Positions 17,539-28,100 of a stretch of 54,716 bases of DNA are shown here, in pieces (positions within the stretch are counted from its first letter, which is position 1; every line of letters begins with the position of its first letter). Position numbers and translations under genes: made by a program. The notes under the pieces were generated by a model. That model had not been told where the DNA came from. It searched no databases and saw nothing but the letters and a program-made list of their open reading frames with translations. The stretch comes from Acidobacteriota bacterium (GTDB taxonomy: Bacteria > Acidobacteriota > Terriglobia > Acidiferrales > UBA7541), in assembly GCA_003225295.1 (NCBI GenBank), contig QHYZ01000075.1:1-54716 (forward strand), given 5' to 3'.

Positions 17539-17894
17539 ATGAAGACTGTCTTGCAAGTGGAGTTCTCTCCGAGCCTGCTGTCGGAGAGAGCGGCCTCCTA
17601 GAGCGCAATGGGTATCGGGTAATTCCCGCTCTCGGCTCCTCGGATGCGCGAAGCCTTGGGGTTCTAGCCCTTCCAATTGGAGTCGTAGTCATTGGGCATG
17701 GTTCGCCGTGGTTGGAACGCGATGGTTTGGTCGCACATTTCGGGGAAGTTTTGTCGGGAGTCCCGATCGTCGCGCTACTCCGTTCCAGTGACGATCCATT
17801 CACAGAGGCCGACCTCAATTGCAGAGCGGATAATCCGCCGCTCTGGGAAAGAACGGTTGCGCAGGCCCTCGGAAGAAGTGACCGACTTCATTGA
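17539..17894 (+). pseudogene. Receiver-like domain gene broken by a frameshift
   Basis: From the ATG at 17539 the frame reads K-T-V-L-Q-V-E-F-S-P-S-L-L-S-E-R-A-A and hits a stop near 17600. One base earlier or later the frame continues as L-L-E-R-N-G-Y-R-V-I-P-A-L-G and on to 17894. Joining them needs one inserted base, so this is one gene with a single-base deletion. The rest resembles a short response-regulator receiver in which the phospho-acceptor strand reads V-V-V-I-G-H-G, with Gly instead of Asp. Such degenerate receivers are, to my recollection, common in Acidobacteria. Even intact it would not be phosphorylated conventionally. No output domain follows. Confidence 0.6.
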
Positions 17895-18030
17895 TTTCTA
17901 TGCAGCTGCTTGGAAGGCAGGTGTTCTAGCAGATGCGCCCAAGGACGGTGGGCTTTCGACCGACGGCCCGTTCTCCAACCGGCTTAGCTCAGTCGTCAAG
18001 TCGCTTTCTGTCAAGTTTTTTTTGCCTGGC

Positions 18031-18183
18031 GCTCAATCGAGTAGGCTAGGGTCCGTTCCATTTTCCATCATTTTCCAATTGCCAGGAATCTTGCTTTAGT
18101 TAAGTGCCGCCAGTTCAGCGAGTTAAGGTTTGCTAGAGGAAGCTTGGGAAGCTTCTATACTGCCATTGTACGACGCCCGCTCT
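18031..18183 (+). repeat. Dispersed intergenic repeat, copy 2
   Basis: Second copy of the element at 2264-2387 and 51371-51526, same orientation. Shares with copy 3 the upstream words CTCAAT and AGTAGGCTAG, and with copy 1 the 3' block from TTGGGAAGCTTC through TTGTACGACGCCCGCTCT with only a few changes. The hairpin is GAAGCTT (18139-18145), GGG, AAGCTTC (18149-18155). It separates the efflux region from the amidohydrolase/oxidoreductase region. The short gap to 18300 holds nothing else recognised. Confidence 0.8.
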
Positions 18184-18299
18184 ACTGCATTAGATTGTAC
18201 TCAGTCGTGCAATACAGAAGATGCAACATGTTACGCTGCTGTCCCCTTCTCCTACGTATAATGATAATTGTCCTCTCCAACATTCAAATTGGCTTCGCT

Positions 18300-20024
18300 C
18301 TACAGGTCCTTGTCTCGATAGGTGTCCTTTCCACCCATCACGGTCAGGAGTACTTTTGTTTTGAGAATATCTGCATGGTCCGCGGTAAGAATGTCCTTGG
18401 ACAGCACAACGAAGTCCGCCAACTTTCCCGGCGTCAGTGAACCTCGTACGTCCTCGTCAAAACTAGCGTACGCTCCGTCACGCGTGAAATGCCTTAGAGC
18501 GGCTTCCACTGAAATGCGTCCCGCTGGGTACCAGCCACCCGCGGGCGTGCCTTCCGGGGTCATGCGTGTCACTGCGCAATAAATCGCTGGCAACGGAGCA
18601 AACGAGAAGACCCCCCAGTCACTGCCAAACGCTTGCACTACCCCTGCGTCGTCAAAATCCTTGAAGGAATCCGCGTGTGAAGCTCGCGCCGGACCAAGCA
18701 GTACCGCAAAATTCTTCAATACCGTGGCGTCCGGATTGGCGAACATGGCCTGCGTCGACGCAATAACACCAAGCTGTTTGAAGCGCGGCAGATCGGAAAG
18801 CAATGGAACTTCCGCGTGCTCCACGCGATGCCGCCTCCCCGTCGTCCCGTTCGTCTTAGCCGCATACTCAAACGCATTCAATGCCATGTTGATGGCCTTG
18901 TCTCCGATCGCGTGCAATAGGACCTGAAATCCTTCTTTGTCGTAGAGAGCTACGGTCCTGTTCAAGTCGTCCTGATCCCAGAAAGGGATTCCGGTGCCAC
19001 CGCCCACATACGGCTCAAACATCGCCGCCGTCCTTGCGTCCACCGTTCCGTCAAGAACTCCTTTGATGGCTCCAAACTTCAGCATTGGCCCCTTAAAGGT
19101 CTCTCGGAGTCTTCTGTATTTGGCCAAGTCGGCCTCGGTCAAAGCCGTTTCCAGTTTGTGATTTCTGGGAGCTCCTCCATCTTTGGGCAAAATGAGAGGA
19201 GCAAAACGAAATCGCAGCTTCAAAGCCCCCTCACTGAAAGCCCGCTCGTAGACGCCAAACGTGCGAAGGCTTGTAACCGCGTCTTGCACGGACGTCAGAC
19301 CGGCTTCTGCTGCTTCATTCATGTGCTGCATCAAGGCTTGATAGCGGTCATCGGCTGATTCAGGGGGGATATGGCTGCCAATAAGTCTTTGCGCAGCTTC
19401 TTTGAATTCGCCCGTGGGTTCGCCGTTCGCGTTCTTCATAAGATGTCCGTTCGGCGGGTCTGATGTGGCGCGAGTAATTCCGGCGATTTCCAGGGCCTTG
19501 GAGTTGGCAAGGCCCATGTGCCCGTCGCGTTCACTCACGTACACGGGACGATCGGAAATCACTTCATCGATGTATTTCTTGTCAACCGTTTCGTTTGGAA
19601 AGGCCGAGTAACCCCAGCCATGCCCCGTGATCCAGGGAAGCTTGGGATGAGCTTTGGCAAAATCAGCGAGGCGCTGCTGAAACTCCTTCAGCGTCTCTGT
19701 CCCGTGCAGGTCCACTTCATTAACGGACTGCCCCGGAAAATGGAGATGGGAATCCTGAAATCCAGGAACAACCAGGCGACCCTGCAAATCGATGACTGCT
19801 GTGTCCGCTGTTGTGGCGAGCGCATGTACTTCCTCATTCGAACCGACGGCCATGATCTTGTCGCCGCTTATGGCTAGGGCTTGTGCTTGCGGCCTGGCGT
19901 CGTCTGCGGTCCATATTTTGCCATTCACGAAGATACGATCGGCATGCTGGCGAGCTGTCTGCGCCGAAGCACCAACAATTGCGGACCCCAAGACAAGAAA
20001 CAAACCGAGCAATCTATTGCCCAT
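18300..20024 (-). CDS. Exported amidohydrolase, YtcJ-like (Amidohydro_3)
   Basis: A 574-residue metal-dependent hydrolase. Residues 1-22 form a signal peptide (ending A-S-A-Q). The N-terminal beta-sandwich reads I-F-V-N-G-K-I-W-T-A-D-D. Metal-site blocks are P-G-F-Q-D-S-H-L-H-F (HxH), H-A-I-G-D-K-A-I-N-M, R-V-E-H-A-E-V and F-G-S-D-W-G-V; the domain ends L-T-P-G-K-L-A-D-F-V-V-L. The family hydrolyses C-N bonds of amides and cyclic ureides, but no substrate can be assigned. AAGGGGG precedes the ATG at 20024. It is the last gene of the leftward unit that includes a TonB receptor, two SpdH-like oxidoreductases and an agmatinase-like enzyme. Confidence 0.9.
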   Translation of the reverse strand: MGNRLLGLFLVLGSAIVGASAQTARQHADRIFVNGKIWTADDARPQAQALAISGDKIMAVGSNEEVHALATTADTAVIDLQGRLVVPGFQDSHLHFPGQSVNEVDLHGTETLKEFQQRLADFAKAHPKLPWITGHGWGYSAFPNETVDKKYIDEVISDRPVYVSERDGHMGLANSKALEIAGITRATSDPPNGHLMKNANGEPTGEFKEAAQRLIGSHIPPESADDRYQALMQHMNEAAEAGLTSVQDAVTSLRTFGVYERAFSEGALKLRFRFAPLILPKDGGAPRNHKLETALTEADLAKYRRLRETFKGPMLKFGAIKGVLDGTVDARTAAMFEPYVGGGTGIPFWDQDDLNRTVALYDKEGFQVLLHAIGDKAINMALNAFEYAAKTNGTTGRRHRVEHAEVPLLSDLPRFKQLGVIASTQAMFANPDATVLKNFAVLLGPARASHADSFKDFDDAGVVQAFGSDWGVFSFAPLPAIYCAVTRMTPEGTPAGGWYPAGRISVEAALRHFTRDGAYASFDEDVRGSLTPGKLADFVVLSKDILTADHADILKTKVLLTVMGGKDTYRDKDL

Positions 20025-20102
20025 GCATTCCCCCTTTAGAACTGCGACACCACACTTCCGACACCCGCTCAGACCGCTCTGGCGGGCGTTCTGCGTGGCG
20101 CC

Positions 20103-21071
20103 CTAGTGGAAAGCGGCGCCCAGCGTGTCAATCAGCAGCCGGATCGCGGTCTGCTCGGTACGTGTGCTGCCATCGCGCATCGGATTTACTTCCACAATAT
20201 CCATCCCCACCAAACGTCCTTTCGACGTCACGCCCTTCAGCAGCCCGTCTATCTCGGAGAAGTTGAGGCCGTCCGGTTCTAGAGTTCCAGTGCCTGGTGC
20301 AAGCGTGGGATCCATCACATCCACATCAAGCGTGATGTAAATGTTTCCGCTGTCCGGAATCTGTGAAAGGACCCACTCGACTCCTTTGCGATGAATTTGC
20401 TCTCCCGTGATGATCGTGGTGTGATCCTTGCGAGCATTCCCCATCGCTTCCTCATCGTTGGCTAGCCCCCGTTGCCCAAGTTGAATCACCTTTTTCACAT
20501 TCGGAAGCCCTACCGCCCGGTTTACCCAAGACGCGTGATCGAGATTTCCGGGCGCTCCGTTCCATGTATCGAGGTGGGCATCAAAGTGGATGACGGTAAC
20601 CGGGATGTTGACGGCGCGTAGTATCGGGAAGGTGATGCTGTGATCTCCCCCCAATACAATCGGAAAGGCTCCCTTGGAACGAATCTTCCGTACCATTTCG
20701 GTGATCTTGTCGCCCGTCTGCGATGGAACGGTAGGCATTATGGGCACGTCGCCGACGTCCACCCAGTGTTTGCCTTTGAGAACCGTGCTGTCCCGGTCGA
20801 TGTAGTAGAAGCCTTCAGTGAGATCGTGATTGTATTCTTGAGAACTCTCGCGCATGCCGCGGGGACCGTACCGCTCACCCGGCCAGCCCCAGGTTCCTTC
20901 GTCGAAGGGAACGCCGAGAACCGCGAAATCCGCATGCACGTCGTCCAGATTCGCAACGTAGGGCGCCCCCAGAAACGTGCGGACACCCACAAACGTCGGC
21001 ACTGCTTGGCAGAACGCTGCTGGCGTACAAAAACACACTAGCACCACCAGCGCCACTACTGTTCTGGGCAT
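20103..21071 (-). CDS. Exported agmatinase/arginase-family ureohydrolase
   Basis: A 322-residue ureohydrolase with all metal-binding motifs: G-G-D-H-S (H144), F-D-A-H-L-D (D164, H166, D168) and L-D-V-D-V-M-D-P (D249, D251). This layout fits agmatinase, guanidinobutyrase or related enzymes that release urea from guanidino compounds. It has a clear signal peptide (P-R-T-V-V-A-L-V-V-L-V-C-F-C-T-P-A-A-F-C-Q), unusual because these enzymes are normally cytoplasmic. GGAGG nine bases before the ATG at 21071 supports this start, and it places the signal exactly at the N-terminus. In the operon it lies between the SpdH-like genes and the amidohydrolase. If it makes putrescine from agmatine, the neighbours would act on polyamines. 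Confidence 0.88.
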   Translation of the reverse strand: MPRTVVALVVLVCFCTPAAFCQAVPTFVGVRTFLGAPYVANLDDVHADFAVLGVPFDEGTWGWPGERYGPRGMRESSQEYNHDLTEGFYYIDRDSTVLKGKHWVDVGDVPIMPTVPSQTGDKITEMVRKIRSKGAFPIVLGGDHSITFPILRAVNIPVTVIHFDAHLDTWNGAPGNLDHASWVNRAVGLPNVKKVIQLGQRGLANDEEAMGNARKDHTTIITGEQIHRKGVEWVLSQIPDSGNIYITLDVDVMDPTLAPGTGTLEPDGLNFSEIDGLLKGVTSKGRLVGMDIVEVNPMRDGSTRTEQTAIRLLIDTLGAAFH

Positions 21072-21160
21072 ATGTTTCGGCCTCCGGTTCACATCCACGG
21101 TCTTCCCTTGCCACAACACCCGGCCCCGACAAGCGTTTGGTCTTATTCAACTCATACGGT

Positions 21161-23068
21161 TCACAGGTCCCCCTGGGCGGAAATCTCACGCACGGCACGG
21201 TAGGCCTGGTCGATGGCAATGTTGGTGTAAGCGTGGCCGTCGGCATCCGAATTGGCGATCTTGATTCGGCCAAACGGTTTTCGCCCGATCACACAGGGAC
21301 GTTCAGAATCTGGTCGGTCAAGCGGTTCAAACAGAGGGTTGTATTCGTAAGCGTATCCGTGTGGCCAGCGGTTCACGGTGATGGCTTGAATGTCCCGCGC
21401 AGGATCGAAATCGGTGGTCACAAGCATTCGCGCGAGCTGATCACGGATATTACGTTCAAAGGTCTCGAACGTAGTGGCCAGGAGGTCGGCGCGTCCGGCT
21501 CGGTATTGGTCCTTACAATCCAAGCCAGGACGGCAGGGCGTTCGCATCAAATGGAGAAGGCAGGATTCCTCCGGCGAGCTGGGAAACTTGTAATCTCCGA
21601 TGGAAACGGGAAAATCGAGAGAAAAGGAGGAGAAATAGCCGCCGGGGCAATAGATGTTGTTCAGGCCCAGTTTGTGAAAGGGCTTCCAATTTCGAATCTG
21701 CACGTTGGTATAGACGAGGGGAATCTTCACCGCATAGGCAAGCGCTTCCTTCTGTTTATCGGACATTTCGGGGCATAGATACGGAATCACCATGTTGTAG
21801 CAAGCAAGGATGCATTGCGCCGCTCGGGCCTTGAGTGCCTTGCCGCCGCGGACGTAGGTGACCTCCACCTCCGTCGCGGTTGCTCGATCACCGACGTGGG
21901 CGGCGCGAATTGCCGTGCTATTCAATCGGATACGAACGGGAGAAGCGGGATCGTCGAGTATCGCGTAATTCATTTTCGCGGTGACGATATCCTCCATCGT
22001 TCTTCCCGGAGCGGAGCCTGGTACGAGCGTGCGAACCAGGAGCCGCGCGATCGAGGCGTTACCGTCAGGAAAGTGGAAGATGTACGGCTCGCGCTCTCCA
22101 CGTTCTCGAGGCGGAGCGGGCATGCCCTTGAAGCCCGGGTAACCCATCCCTCTGCAGTTGTCCGCGGAAACGGCGTCAATCCCTACGCCGTAGAGCCCGT
22201 GCGGCGCGGACTGAAAGACCTTAATAACGTCCGCGTGGACTTTTGCAGATCGAAGAAGAAAGTCTTTATAGCTGGTCTTGATCAGCTTGACGCGCTTCTC
22301 TTCGGCGGACAGACTCGGCAAATAATCGACGGCATCGTTTTCCAGGCGGGCCAAGTCCTGGCGCGCGGCTTCATCGATCGGAATTTGAGTGATGGCTTCC
22401 GGAGTCGAGTGAAGGCCGGCGCCGGGCACGAGCCGATCCGCACCAAACGTCTCCTTGTCGAAGAACGTTGCACGCTTCAAATTCATGGACTTGTACAAAT
22501 TCTGGTCGAAGTATTTGTAGAACCGCTGTACGTCGATGCCGATTTCTTTAAGCAGGCCAATGGCTTCGGGGCTATAGTGCCCGGGCCCTTCGATTGATTG
22601 AGTGCCTCCATATCCGATCAGGAGACGGTCGCCGGCGCGAAACTCATTCCGCTTGGCGTGGCCGCCAAAATCATCATGATTATCGAGGATAAGAATCCTG
22701 GCTTTGGACCCGAAAGACTTGCGGAAGAAGTACGCGGCAGAAAGGCCGCTCATTCCGCCGCCTACCACGACGAGGTCGAAAGTCTCCTTTTCCTCCTGGG
22801 CTTCGGGCCATTGCTTGCGATCGCGCAGTGAGTGAGCAACTTCGAACGATCCCGGGTGGCTGCCGCGCAAACCAGTTTTGGATGGTGGATAGTAGTGGGG
22901 GTCTTTTTCGGGCGCGAAGGCGGTGTCAGGCACGCGAATTACGTCAAGCAGGACCGGGTCGGTACCAAGCAAGGAGAAGCCCACGGTAATCCCAACGCCG
23001 TTCAGAAAGTCTCGGCGGGTAATATTCGAGCTCATTCCCAAGTCACGATCGCGTCTTTTCCTGCTCAT
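21161..23068 (-). CDS. SpdH-type FAD-dependent oxidoreductase, paralogue 1
   Basis: A 635-residue flavoprotein with a Tat-like N-terminus (T-R-R-D-F-L-N-G, residues 17-24). The dinucleotide fold follows: V-V-V-G-G-G-M-S-G at ~100-108 and the acidic-end block L-D-N-H-D-D-F-G-G-H-A-K-R-N-E-F (128-143). Conserved later blocks are F-P-D-G-N-A-S-I-A-R-L-L-V-R and the C-terminal N-R-W-P-H-G-Y-A-Y-E-Y-N-P. The pattern matches what I know of spermidine dehydrogenase SpdH, a FAD/heme b enzyme that cleaves spermidine; the family call is firmer than the substrate. It lies 11 bases after paralogue 2, in tandem, and GAGGGG precedes its ATG. The heme ligand cannot be located with confidence. Confidence 0.75.
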   Translation of the reverse strand: MSRKRRDRDLGMSSNITRRDFLNGVGITVGFSLLGTDPVLLDVIRVPDTAFAPEKDPHYYPPSKTGLRGSHPGSFEVAHSLRDRKQWPEAQEEKETFDLVVVGGGMSGLSAAYFFRKSFGSKARILILDNHDDFGGHAKRNEFRAGDRLLIGYGGTQSIEGPGHYSPEAIGLLKEIGIDVQRFYKYFDQNLYKSMNLKRATFFDKETFGADRLVPGAGLHSTPEAITQIPIDEAARQDLARLENDAVDYLPSLSAEEKRVKLIKTSYKDFLLRSAKVHADVIKVFQSAPHGLYGVGIDAVSADNCRGMGYPGFKGMPAPPRERGEREPYIFHFPDGNASIARLLVRTLVPGSAPGRTMEDIVTAKMNYAILDDPASPVRIRLNSTAIRAAHVGDRATATEVEVTYVRGGKALKARAAQCILACYNMVIPYLCPEMSDKQKEALAYAVKIPLVYTNVQIRNWKPFHKLGLNNIYCPGGYFSSFSLDFPVSIGDYKFPSSPEESCLLHLMRTPCRPGLDCKDQYRAGRADLLATTFETFERNIRDQLARMLVTTDFDPARDIQAITVNRWPHGYAYEYNPLFEPLDRPDSERPCVIGRKPFGRIKIANSDADGHAYTNIAIDQAYRAVREISAQGDL

Positions 23069-23079
23069 GGACGGTCCCC

Positions 23080-25068
23080 TCAGGCGCTGTTGGCAATCCC
23101 CTCTTTGATGGAAACAACTTCTTGGACGGCCCGATAGGCCTGGTCAATGGCCGTGTTGGTGTAGGCGTGACCGTCGGAGTCCGAATTGGCGATGGTGATC
23201 CTGCCGAATGGTTTGCGGCCTAGGACGCAGGGGCGCGCTGACACGGGCCGGTCCTGCGGCTCGAACAAAGGGTTGTATTCATAAGCGTAGCCGTGCGGCC
23301 ATCGGTTAACCGTGATCGCTTGGATGTCTCGCGCAGGATCAAACCCCCCAGCGGCAAGCATGCGGCCTAGTTGATCACGAATTTTCCGTTCGAAGGTTTC
23401 AAACGGCGTCGTGAAAAGTTCGTAGCGCCCGGCTTTGAACTGATCCTTGCAGGGGAGGCCGGGGCTGCAAGGAGTGCGGACCAGGTGCAGGATACAAGGC
23501 TCTTCGGGCGAACTTGGAAATTTATACTTTCCGATCGAAACCGGGAAATCCAAAGTCGTCGAGCAGAAATAGCTACTGGGCGCGTAAATGTAACTTACAC
23601 CGAGCTTTTGAAAAGCCGTCCAATTGCGGATTTGAACATTCGTGTAAACGAGCGGTTGTTTTACCGCGTAGGCGAGGGCTTCCTTTTGCTCTTCCGGCAT
23701 CTCCGGACACAAATACGGAACGACACAATTGTAGCAGGCCAAAACGCTATGTGAACCGCGCACCTTGCGTGCCTTCCCATCAGTGACATACGTAATCTCG
23801 AGTTCTTTCGCTGTCGATGGTTCTCCGACATGTTTTGCCGCTATCCCAGTGCTGTTCAGACGGATGCGCACAGGATTCCGCGGATCGTCCAAACGCGCGT
23901 AGTTCATTTTTGCCGTGACAATGTCCTCCATCGTGTGTCCGGGGGCGGAATCCGGAATCAGAGTGCGCACCAGCAATCGTGCTATGGACGCGTTGCCATC
24001 CGGAAAGTGAAAAATGTATGGTTCTTCTTCTCCCTCCCCTTCCTGAGCCTCAGACCTTCGGCGCGGAGTGGCCTTCACTCCCTTGAACCCCGGGTACCCC
24101 ATACCTCGACATGCCTGTGCCGAGACGGCATCGATGCCCACACAATAAAGGTCATGAGTGGATGATTGAAAAACCTTGACTACATCTGGATGGACCGTCG
24201 CGAATTGCAGAAGGAAATCTTTGTAGCTCGTCTTAGTCAGCTTTGCGCGCGTCTGGTGGGGATCCAGGTCTGGAAGGTAATCGATCGACTCCGTCTGTAG
24301 ACGCAAGATGTCCTTGCGCGCGGCCTCCGCGATCGGTATCTGCGCGAGTGCTTCCAGAGTTACGGTTTTGCCTCCGGAATATGTTTCGTCGTAACCAACA
24401 ATCACATTCGGCCACAGCAGATCCTGACCGAAGGTTTCTCTATCAAAGAAGGTCGCGGACTTCAGGTGCATCGATTGGAACAGTTTCTGGTCGTAGTATT
24501 TGTAGAATCGGTGAGTGTCGATACCCAACTCCTTCAGCAGGCCAATCGATTCCTTGCTGTAGTGGCCGGGTGCTTCGATGGATTGTGTACCGCCGTATCC
24601 CAGCAACAGACGATTCCCGGCTCGGAACTCGTTGCGTTTGGCATGACCGCCGAAGTCATCATGATTGTCGAGGATTAGAATCTTGGCCCGAGGCCCGACG
24701 GATTTTCGATAGAAATACGCGGCCGCGAGCCCGCTGATGCCTCCACCCACCACAATTAGGTCATAGTGTTCTTTTGTGTCGATCGCATCGAGGGAAGCCT
24801 TCCCATCCCGCAAGCCGTGAGCTGCCTCAAACGAACCGGGGTGACTCCCACGCATGCCGGTCAGGGCGGGCGGATAGTACCGCGGGTCCTGCGGTGTGAT
24901 ACCCTTCGACAAGAAATATTCCTGGGCTGAGGGATCTGGCCCGGGGTCTTGTCCTAGCAACCTCTCAAACGGCAAGAGCGAACTGCCAATCGTTAGAGCC
25001 ACGCCGTTCAAGAAGTCTCGACGGTCGATCGGGCGTCCTTTCTTCTTGTCGCCATCGCGCTTACTCAC
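23080..25068 (-). CDS. SpdH-type FAD-dependent oxidoreductase, paralogue 2
   Basis: A 662-residue homologue of paralogue 1, the longest of the four. Tat-like R-R-D-F-L-N-G is at 17-23, the FAD motif V-V-G-G-G-I-S-G at ~106-113, and L-D-N-H-D-D-F-G-G follows. It shares with paralogue 1 the Y-G-G-T-Q-S-I-E block and a Y-T-N-V-Q-I-R-N-W segment, so the two are the closest pair and look like a tandem duplication. It differs by an acidic insert (E-G-E-G-E-E-E) near residue 330. Translation starts at GTG 25068 with AGAGGAA upstream. It is 104 bases downstream of the TonB receptor gene. Confidence 0.75.
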   Translation of the reverse strand: MSKRDGDKKKGRPIDRRDFLNGVALTIGSSLLPFERLLGQDPGPDPSAQEYFLSKGITPQDPRYYPPALTGMRGSHPGSFEAAHGLRDGKASLDAIDTKEHYDLIVVGGGISGLAAAYFYRKSVGPRAKILILDNHDDFGGHAKRNEFRAGNRLLLGYGGTQSIEAPGHYSKESIGLLKELGIDTHRFYKYYDQKLFQSMHLKSATFFDRETFGQDLLWPNVIVGYDETYSGGKTVTLEALAQIPIAEAARKDILRLQTESIDYLPDLDPHQTRAKLTKTSYKDFLLQFATVHPDVVKVFQSSTHDLYCVGIDAVSAQACRGMGYPGFKGVKATPRRRSEAQEGEGEEEPYIFHFPDGNASIARLLVRTLIPDSAPGHTMEDIVTAKMNYARLDDPRNPVRIRLNSTGIAAKHVGEPSTAKELEITYVTDGKARKVRGSHSVLACYNCVVPYLCPEMPEEQKEALAYAVKQPLVYTNVQIRNWTAFQKLGVSYIYAPSSYFCSTTLDFPVSIGKYKFPSSPEEPCILHLVRTPCSPGLPCKDQFKAGRYELFTTPFETFERKIRDQLGRMLAAGGFDPARDIQAITVNRWPHGYAYEYNPLFEPQDRPVSARPCVLGRKPFGRITIANSDSDGHAYTNTAIDQAYRAVQEVVSIKEGIANSA

Positions 25069-25172
25069 GGCATTCCTCTGTTCACCAAATGGAGCGGCGC
25101 AATCTGACTCTGGGAAAGAAGAACGTAGGCCGACCGGGTGTGAACGGTCCGCCCGCGCATCGGGTGTAGAAG

Positions 25173-28100
25173 CTAAAACGTCAGCTTTAGCGCCAACTGA
25201 AGGATCCTGGGATCATACGTTCCGGTAATTTCGCCGAACGTTCCGGAGCTAAAAGAGCTGGATGCCGGCGGCCGGAATTCGGTGTGATTGAAAAGATTGA
25301 AGGCCTCGACGCGAAAGATGAGTTTTGCTCGCTCACCTACGAGGTTGGTCGTCTTTTCCAGTGCCAAGTCCATATTGACGCGCCTCGGCCCGCGGAAAGA
25401 GTTTCTCCCGAAGGTGCCGTACGTCGGGGCTGGACATGCTCCCGCCGCCCCCGAGCCTGGAATGGCGGAGCTGAAAAAGCAATCCGGTACAGTGAAGTCG
25501 TTAGGGTCGAACCAGTAATTCCCGGGAGTTCCGTTGAAAGTTTGTACTTGATGCGGATCAAATGTATGTATCGAACTAGTGATCTGATCGGCTCTTACTA
25601 CTCCTTGATCGCCGGCACCAGAGGGACCGGGGGTGCTCGATCGGTGGGACAGACCAGCCCTAACATCGAGGGGAATGCCGGACTGCGCGAAAAGAATGGG
25701 ATACAGACTCCAACTCGTTGTCAACCGCTTGGGCCCGCTCGACCAGAGCCGGGCGAATGGCAGTTCCCAACCGCCGCTGAAGGTCAAGCGCTGCCGGATG
25801 TCGAAGTTGGAGTTGCCGTAGAATTGATGATGATTGTAGGACGCACTTTGCCCGCTACGCGAGTTGAATCCAGATCCATCATCCAGATTGTGGGACCAGG
25901 TATACGCGAGCGTGAAGAACACTTGGCCGAGATAACGCACATCGGTTTCTCTCTTCGAAAGGCTCACCAGCAGGCCGTTATAGTTTGCGTTGTTCAGTCC
26001 GTCAAAGGTGGTCGCATATCCGTAGGTGTTATGCGCAAGTCCTTGCCCTTCGTTCAGGACTCGGTTGTTGGTTCCCGGAATCACGGGGTTTGCGTCGACC
26101 CACGTCAGCAGCCGGTGCGAGGAACTCCCAGCGTAGCCGATTTCGGCCATGAGGCCGTTTGCCACTTGGCGCTGAACACTGAGGTTGTACTGATAAATGT
26201 ACGGGGTCTTGAGGTGGACGTTAACAAAGTTATTGGAAGGCCCGAAACGAGGGAGGAATCCCGCCGCGAAAAAGTCAACATTCGTGGGCGGTGGTATTAC
26301 CGAAGGGAAAGGATCGACGGCGCCGCCGGTCTCGTACGGGTGCGACAGTATGGTGCTTGCCGGGTCCGTGGGCAGCGTAGGGACCATGCTGGGGTCAAAG
26401 AAGAAGTCGGCGCCTCCCGCGAAGGGAGGCTCGTCGGTCGCCCAATCCGACATCCAGCCATTCAGAGTGTCGTAGAACATACCGAAACCGCCGCGTAGGC
26501 TGGTCTGCCCACTCCCAAAGGGATCCCAAGCAAAGCCGAACCGCGGGGCAAAATTCTTGCGGTCCGGGAAATACCAGCCCTTTGGCGCACCCGAATCGCC
26601 TGGGAATACCAGCCCTAGTGGCGCATTCACGAACCTCTTCGACTGAAGGCCCGGGATAATGCTGAAGGTATATCCCTTCGTATCTGTTTCCGGAGTGGTG
26701 TACTCGTAACGGAGCCCCAGCGTCAGGGTGAGGCGCGGCGTAACCTTCCATTCGTCCTGCGCAAATAGCGCGTATTGCCTTTGGTGCTCATTATCCGGAG
26801 CCTTGGAGTATTCGAAGAATTCGTCCGAAGCGCCGAACAAAAAGTCGGCCAGGTCATTTCCGGATCCGATACCGTCCGGTCCGGAGAAGACAAAAGCTCC
26901 GTTGGTCTGGTAGGCATAAACCGTATTCGCCTGGAAAATCGCAAACCGTCCACCAAACTTCCAGTTGTGGCGGCCCCGATTCCAGGTCAGCGTGTCCGTA
27001 AAAGCATAGGTATTGTCAGCCTTCCAGTGAATGTTTGGGTCGAAGCCAAGGGAGAGGCCGCTAGCAAAGTAAAGGTTTGGCGTGCCGAAGGGATCGTCCG
27101 ATTGGATATTTACGCCCAAAGCCGCCACTGTCGGCGGGTGAGATGCCGCAAGTTGCGTCTGGTACCAACGCTGTCCGGTGGCGTGAAACTCGTTCAGCAT
27201 GCTGGGCGAAAGCGTTTTCGTATAGCCCACATTCGTAAAATAGTCCCAGTCCGTTGTATTAGCGGTGAAGCCCGGAACGTTGGCCCCAGAAAACGGATTG
27301 AATACAGGTCTCTTGTTATATCCGACGGTGAGCGAGATGCGGTCGTTCTGCGTCGCATAGAAATCGAACTTACCTGTGTATTGGTATGGATTCTCTGTTC
27401 CCGACCCTAGGGGAAATACTTGTCCAGTTGGGGACGTGGGGATCAAGCCGGCTGCGATACAGTTTTGCGCAACAGGATTGATGGTCGTGGGATCGATGAT
27501 CGCTTGTGCTGCCTTAGCGGGATCTGACTGGTAAAACGGGTGGCTCTGAAGAAACGCGGCCACCCCTGGATCAGGTCCCGAGCCGTTGAAATTCGAGAAG
27601 TCGCCGGTTAGTTGAGCTGGGGTGTAGGTCGTGACGAATCCTAATCCTTGATTCCCCGTTTCCGTCAGTCGCTGCCCCTGGTAGCCAAAGAAAAAGAAGA
27701 ACCGGTCTTTGCCATCAATCAACTTGGGAATCGTAATCGGACCGCCGATCGTGCCCCCAAACTGATTGCGCTTGAGGACCGGGCGGGGGTTGCCCTGTGC
27801 GTTGTCGAAGAAATCGCTAGCGTTTAACGCGTCGTTGCGTAGGTAATCATACAGGCTCCCATGGAGGGAATTTGTGCCCGACTTGGTAACCACACTGATC
27901 GTGCCGCCGCCGTTGCGTCCGTATTCCGCCGTATAGTTATTTTCCAGGAGACGGAACTCCGCGACGTCTTCTGGATTCGGATTAAAGACAACTTGATTGC
28001 TGGTCACCCGATTGTTGACGCCGCCGTCGAGCAGATACGTGACCGAGTCTCCGCGTCCCCCCGCCACGCTGATACCATCGAAGCCGTTCGATCCCCCGTT

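Noticed and set aside
25284-26498. Long plus-strand open frame opposite the TonB receptor
   Set aside because: Composition is that of an antisense shadow; the receptor on the other strand is unambiguous.
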